From BJHL01 sp040378885 (GTDB taxonomy: Bacteria; Planctomycetota; Phycisphaerae; Phycisphaerales; UBA1924), in contig JBKDAN010000031.1 of NCBI GenBank assembly GCA_046316615.1, positions 1 to 64,000 on the forward strand: DNA of 64,000 nucleotides, read 5' to 3'. The position numbers and the translations under genes are program-made. A model generated the notes under the pieces. The model ran no database searches and was not told the DNA's origin. It saw only the letters and a program-made list of their open reading frames with translations. Shown here piece by piece: positions 61,518-64,000 of the stretch; the first letter of the stretch is position 1, and each line of letters begins with the position of its first letter.

Positions 61518-63863
61518 TCATCCGCCGTACTTCATCTTCGCGTACCGCTTATACACGCCGGTCTGCTTGATCGCGACGATCATGCGATAGCTGCGGCTGT
61601 TCTTGATGCGGGCGAGACGCTCGTGCGGCGTTTCCTTCGTGTCGAGCATCTTCCACTGGCTGCCCCAGCGGGCGCGTGCCACGGCGTCGTACACGGGGTT
61701 GTTCTTCAGGCGCGTGACCGTGCGCCATGCAAAGCTCTGCTCAATGGCCGCGAGCTCGCGCTCCACGGGGTGGCTGTGCGCGTGGTTGGTGGGCTGGTCG
61801 AGGGGTGAAGGCGGCGCGGTGTGCTGCAACTTCGCCACATGCTCACGCAGCAGCCACAGATCCATGTGCTCGCGGAAGAACAGACGGTCCTTCTCAGTGA
61901 TCACATAGGGCGCGATCCGCTCGTACAGCCAGCGATGATGCTCCACCATGCGGGCGATCATCTCGCCGCGGCGTTCCTGCGTGCGGGCCAGCATACTGCC
62001 GCCGGCGTGCTTGCGATAGTTGAACAGCGGCTCATCGACTCGCGTGCCGTGCCAACCCTTGCAGAGCAGGGCGAGCCAGAAGTCCCAGTCCTCAAAGCCG
62101 TAGATCATGTCGGCGTTGTACCCGCCGACTTCCTGCCAGGCCTGCGTGCGGACAACAGCGGTCGCGACACTCATGTTCTCAATCGTCAGCCGCGCCGGGT
62201 CGTACGCGGGGCACTGCCACGCGCCAACGTGCGCACCGAAGTAACTCACGGTGCTGTACGCATAACCCAAGTGCGGATTTGCTTCCAGCTGGTTCAGCAG
62301 CTTCTCGGCGAACATCGGCTCAATCGTGTCGTCCGCATCGAGCGCCACGAAGTAGTCGATCGGTTCCCGTGCGTGCATATCGGCGATGCCGTTGTTGCGA
62401 GCCATCGCAAGACCCTGATTGTGCTGACGCAGCAATCGCACGCCATTCATCGCGACTTTCGGCAAGTGCTCGCACGTGAAAGGATCGGTGCCGCCATCAT
62501 CAACGATGATGATGTCATCAACCTTGCGCGTCTGTGCACGAACGCTGGCGATCGCGTCGTCTATGAACGCGCCGTGGTTGAAGCACGGAATGACAACACC
62601 CACGCGCGGCGTGCGCTTCGCGGTCGTTGCACGCGGCCTGCGAGACAGTCCTGCCGACTGGCGCTCGTGGTTGCGCTGCTTGATGTACCCCTCGCACAGA
62701 TCAATGTACGACTGAGCGACAGCCTCGGGCTTGTACAGCGTCTTGACGCGCTGGTGAGCCGCTTCACCCACGGCATTGCGCTGACTCTCGCTGAGCGTGT
62801 ACGCCTTGATCAGCGTGTGCGCAAGTTCCTGCACGTCGCCACTGCGGAAGATGAAGCCGCTTTCGCCGTCTTCGATCATCTCCGCCATGCCAGTGTTGTG
62901 CCCCGCAACCACACAGCCGCGCAGGGCCATGGCTTCGAGGCAGACATTGGGGAAGTTCTCAAACAGCGACGGGAACACGCACACCTTTGCCGCAGCGTAC
63001 ATCTCCACAAGCTGCTCGCGCGGCACAGCCCGCTGGAAGATGATGCGATCCTTGATATCCGCCGGCACCATGCGCTGCAGCACGGCAAGCAGGCTGGGTT
63101 CACTCGCGGAAAGCGGCGTATCACCACCCACCATGCGCAGCGTCGCATCAGGACAAGCCCGCAGGAATGTGCTCGCAGCCTGCACCAGGCTCTGCACGCC
63201 CTTGCGCTCTTCCATGCGGCCTACGTACAGCACTTCGTTGGTACGAGGCTCGCCCGCGCGGGAACGCTCCACGAAGCGCCAATCCACCGGATACGGATGG
63301 ATCGTGATCTCACGATCTGCAAGCTCAGGCACCAGAGCCTGCATCTCCGCCGCGAGCACGCGCGACGGCGAGATGAGATGATCCGCGCCGATGATCGGCT
63401 CGTTCTCAAACGCTTCCAGCACCTTGGCGCTCTGGCGATGGCGGTTGTAGCGATTCAGCACCACCAGCGGCGTGTGCAGTCGCACAATGGTCGGCGGGCG
63501 CTCTTCACGCCGCGTCGCCGAGAGAAAGGTCGCTGCTTCGCCGCGGTAATCACCAAACTCGATCACATCCACCTGGTTCGCGGCGATCATGCCCTGCAGC
63601 ACATCGTGCACCATGTCGGCGCGAAGCTGCCAGAACTTGAGCGTCGCGCCCGGGTCGGCTCCGCCCACATGCGGAATAGGCATGCGGACGCACGCGACGC
63701 CCGCGTCGTTGCCGTCTCGTTTGGGCGTGGGGCCGTCGGTCACGGTGATGACAGTGATGTCGTGGCCCGTGCGTGCGAGGATCCGCGTCATGGCATCGAC
63801 AAACGTACCGATGCCACCGCCAAACTGTGGGGGGAATTCGTAACTGACGAAGACAATCTTCAT
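61518..63863 (-). CDS. Fused GT4-GT2 glycosyltransferase
   Basis: 781 residues joining two enzymes. About 1-395 is a GT-B family 4 transferase: VSYEFPPQFGGGIGTFVDAM (acceptor loop), LYVGRMEERKGVQSLVQA, FENFPNVCLEAMALRGCVVA. About 420-650 is a GT-A family 2 transferase: VGVVIPCFNHGAFIDDAIASV, VDDIIIVDDGGTD, ALDADDTIEPMFAEKLL, and GFEDWDFWLALLCKG. The C-terminal 130 residues are helical. A fused pair could add two sugars in sequence to one glycan. Its ATG overlaps the stop of the preceding gene (ATGA). Confidence 0.92.
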   Translation of the reverse strand: MKIVFVSYEFPPQFGGGIGTFVDAMTRILARTGHDITVITVTDGPTPKRDGNDAGVACVRMPIPHVGGADPGATLKFWQLRADMVHDVLQGMIAANQVDVIEFGDYRGEAATFLSATRREERPPTIVRLHTPLVVLNRYNRHRQSAKVLEAFENEPIIGADHLISPSRVLAAEMQALVPELADREITIHPYPVDWRFVERSRAGEPRTNEVLYVGRMEERKGVQSLVQAASTFLRACPDATLRMVGGDTPLSASEPSLLAVLQRMVPADIKDRIIFQRAVPREQLVEMYAAAKVCVFPSLFENFPNVCLEAMALRGCVVAGHNTGMAEMIEDGESGFIFRSGDVQELAHTLIKAYTLSESQRNAVGEAAHQRVKTLYKPEAVAQSYIDLCEGYIKQRNHERQSAGLSRRPRATTAKRTPRVGVVIPCFNHGAFIDDAIASVRAQTRKVDDIIIVDDGGTDPFTCEHLPKVAMNGVRLLRQHNQGLAMARNNGIADMHAREPIDYFVALDADDTIEPMFAEKLLNQLEANPHLGYAYSTVSYFGAHVGAWQCPAYDPARLTIENMSVATAVVRTQAWQEVGGYNADMIYGFEDWDFWLALLCKGWHGTRVDEPLFNYRKHAGGSMLARTQERRGEMIARMVEHHRWLYERIAPYVITEKDRLFFREHMDLWLLREHVAKLQHTAPPSPLDQPTNHAHSHPVERELAAIEQSFAWRTVTRLKNNPVYDAVARARWGSQWKMLDTKETPHERLARIKNSRSYRMIVAIKQTGVYKRYAKMKYGG

Positions 63864-64000
63864 GCGTTGTCGCCCTGTGATTGCGAGCCTGGGCTCGAAC
63901 GGACGCCCTCAGCGCCAAGTGTTGGCGCGGTCTTCCCGGTATAGATAGGATCAATAAAACCGAACGCGCGGGCAATGCGGAAAGCCTTGCGCCGCTCGAG
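63860..64000 (-). CDS. C-terminal part of a gene entering from beyond the window
   Basis: The last 46 codons of a minus-strand gene whose start lies past the window end; its TGA overlaps the glycosyltransferase ATG (ATGA). The frame reads RRKAFRIARAFGFIDPIYTG and a Ser/Gln-rich end (SSPGSQSQGDNA). Codon choice looks coding, and coupling with the glycosyltransferase suggests a related polysaccharide or cell-surface gene. Too short to identify. Confidence 0.65.
   Translation of the reverse strand, partial: LERRKAFRIARAFGFIDPIYTGKTAPTLGAEGVRSSPGSQSQGDNA

Noticed and set aside
61821..63944. A 707-residue plus-strand protein
   Set aside because: Antisense to the GT4-GT2 fusion over its whole length; composition Arg/His/Val-rich with no motifs.

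Overview
The window looks like chromosomal DNA from a planctomycete, most likely of the Phycisphaerae lineage. Reasons: high GC; weak or absent Shine-Dalgarno sequences and frequent GTG starts; an ECF sigma factor translationally coupled to a PknB-type kinase with a TPR tail; secreted proteins ending either in a PEP-CTERM-like tail or in a paired, Cys-flanked EF-hand/dockerin-like repeat (DIDFNNNxVFPEDQDVIDFF); small membrane proteins with a CxCGYDxRGL zinc ribbon; and the futalosine menaquinone gene mqnD. I saw no rRNA, tRNA, CRISPR array, transposase or prophage. The order of housekeeping and secreted-protein genes reads as core genome.

Layout. 1-6.4 kb: the end of a dockerin-like protein, an SDR, a glycosyltransferase, an amidohydrolase, a membrane-anchored TPR protein and an FGE-fold PEP-CTERM-like protein, punctuated by four copies of one GC-rich hairpin repeat. 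6.6-10 kb: a PlsC acyltransferase and two lipoproteins (TolB-like beta-propeller and a second one). 10-16.4 kb: an S74-type self-cleaving surface protein divergent from the ECF sigma/kinase pair, then a XerC/D recombinase. 16.4-25 kb: two secreted proteins of unknown function, an XRE-type regulator, MoxR, an SMP-30 protein, a PAS-LuxR regulator and a second PEP-CTERM-like protein. 25-34 kb: GmhB-like phosphatase, GalE, DUF4112 protein, ATP-grasp ligase, an RbfA-like/RtcB pair behind a possible leader peptide, PyrE, a YcaQ/AlkZ-like DNA glycosylase. 33.5-43 kb: 5-oxoprolinase genes (PxpA and fused PxpB-PxpC) coupled to an MFS transporter, an M28 peptidase, a COG0523 metallochaperone followed by a cysteine-less FmdB-like protein behind an AT-rich palindrome, cob(I)alamin adenosyltransferase, TrpB, MqnD. 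43-53 kb: secreted proteins, GNAT, TpiA, two dockerin-like proteins, an ankyrin protein, a pseudopilin, a second PlsC, ACP. 53-64 kb: a run of five minus-strand genes (sensor kinase, ANTAR regulator, Cys-rich secreted protein, HMA-domain lipoprotein, outer-membrane protein), a class V aminotransferase, another dockerin-like protein, a fused GT4-GT2 glycosyltransferase and the end of one more gene.

The most interesting points are: (i) a candidate zinc-starvation unit at 38.3-39.85 kb; (ii) a candidate metal-sensing/handling cluster at 53.5-58.3 kb; (iii) two C-terminal sorting/anchoring tails used side by side; (iv) three families of short dispersed repeats, one of which supplies the last codons of a gene; (v) a leader-peptide-like element before the RbfA-like/RtcB pair. 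All functions are inferred from sequence reading; no database search was run.
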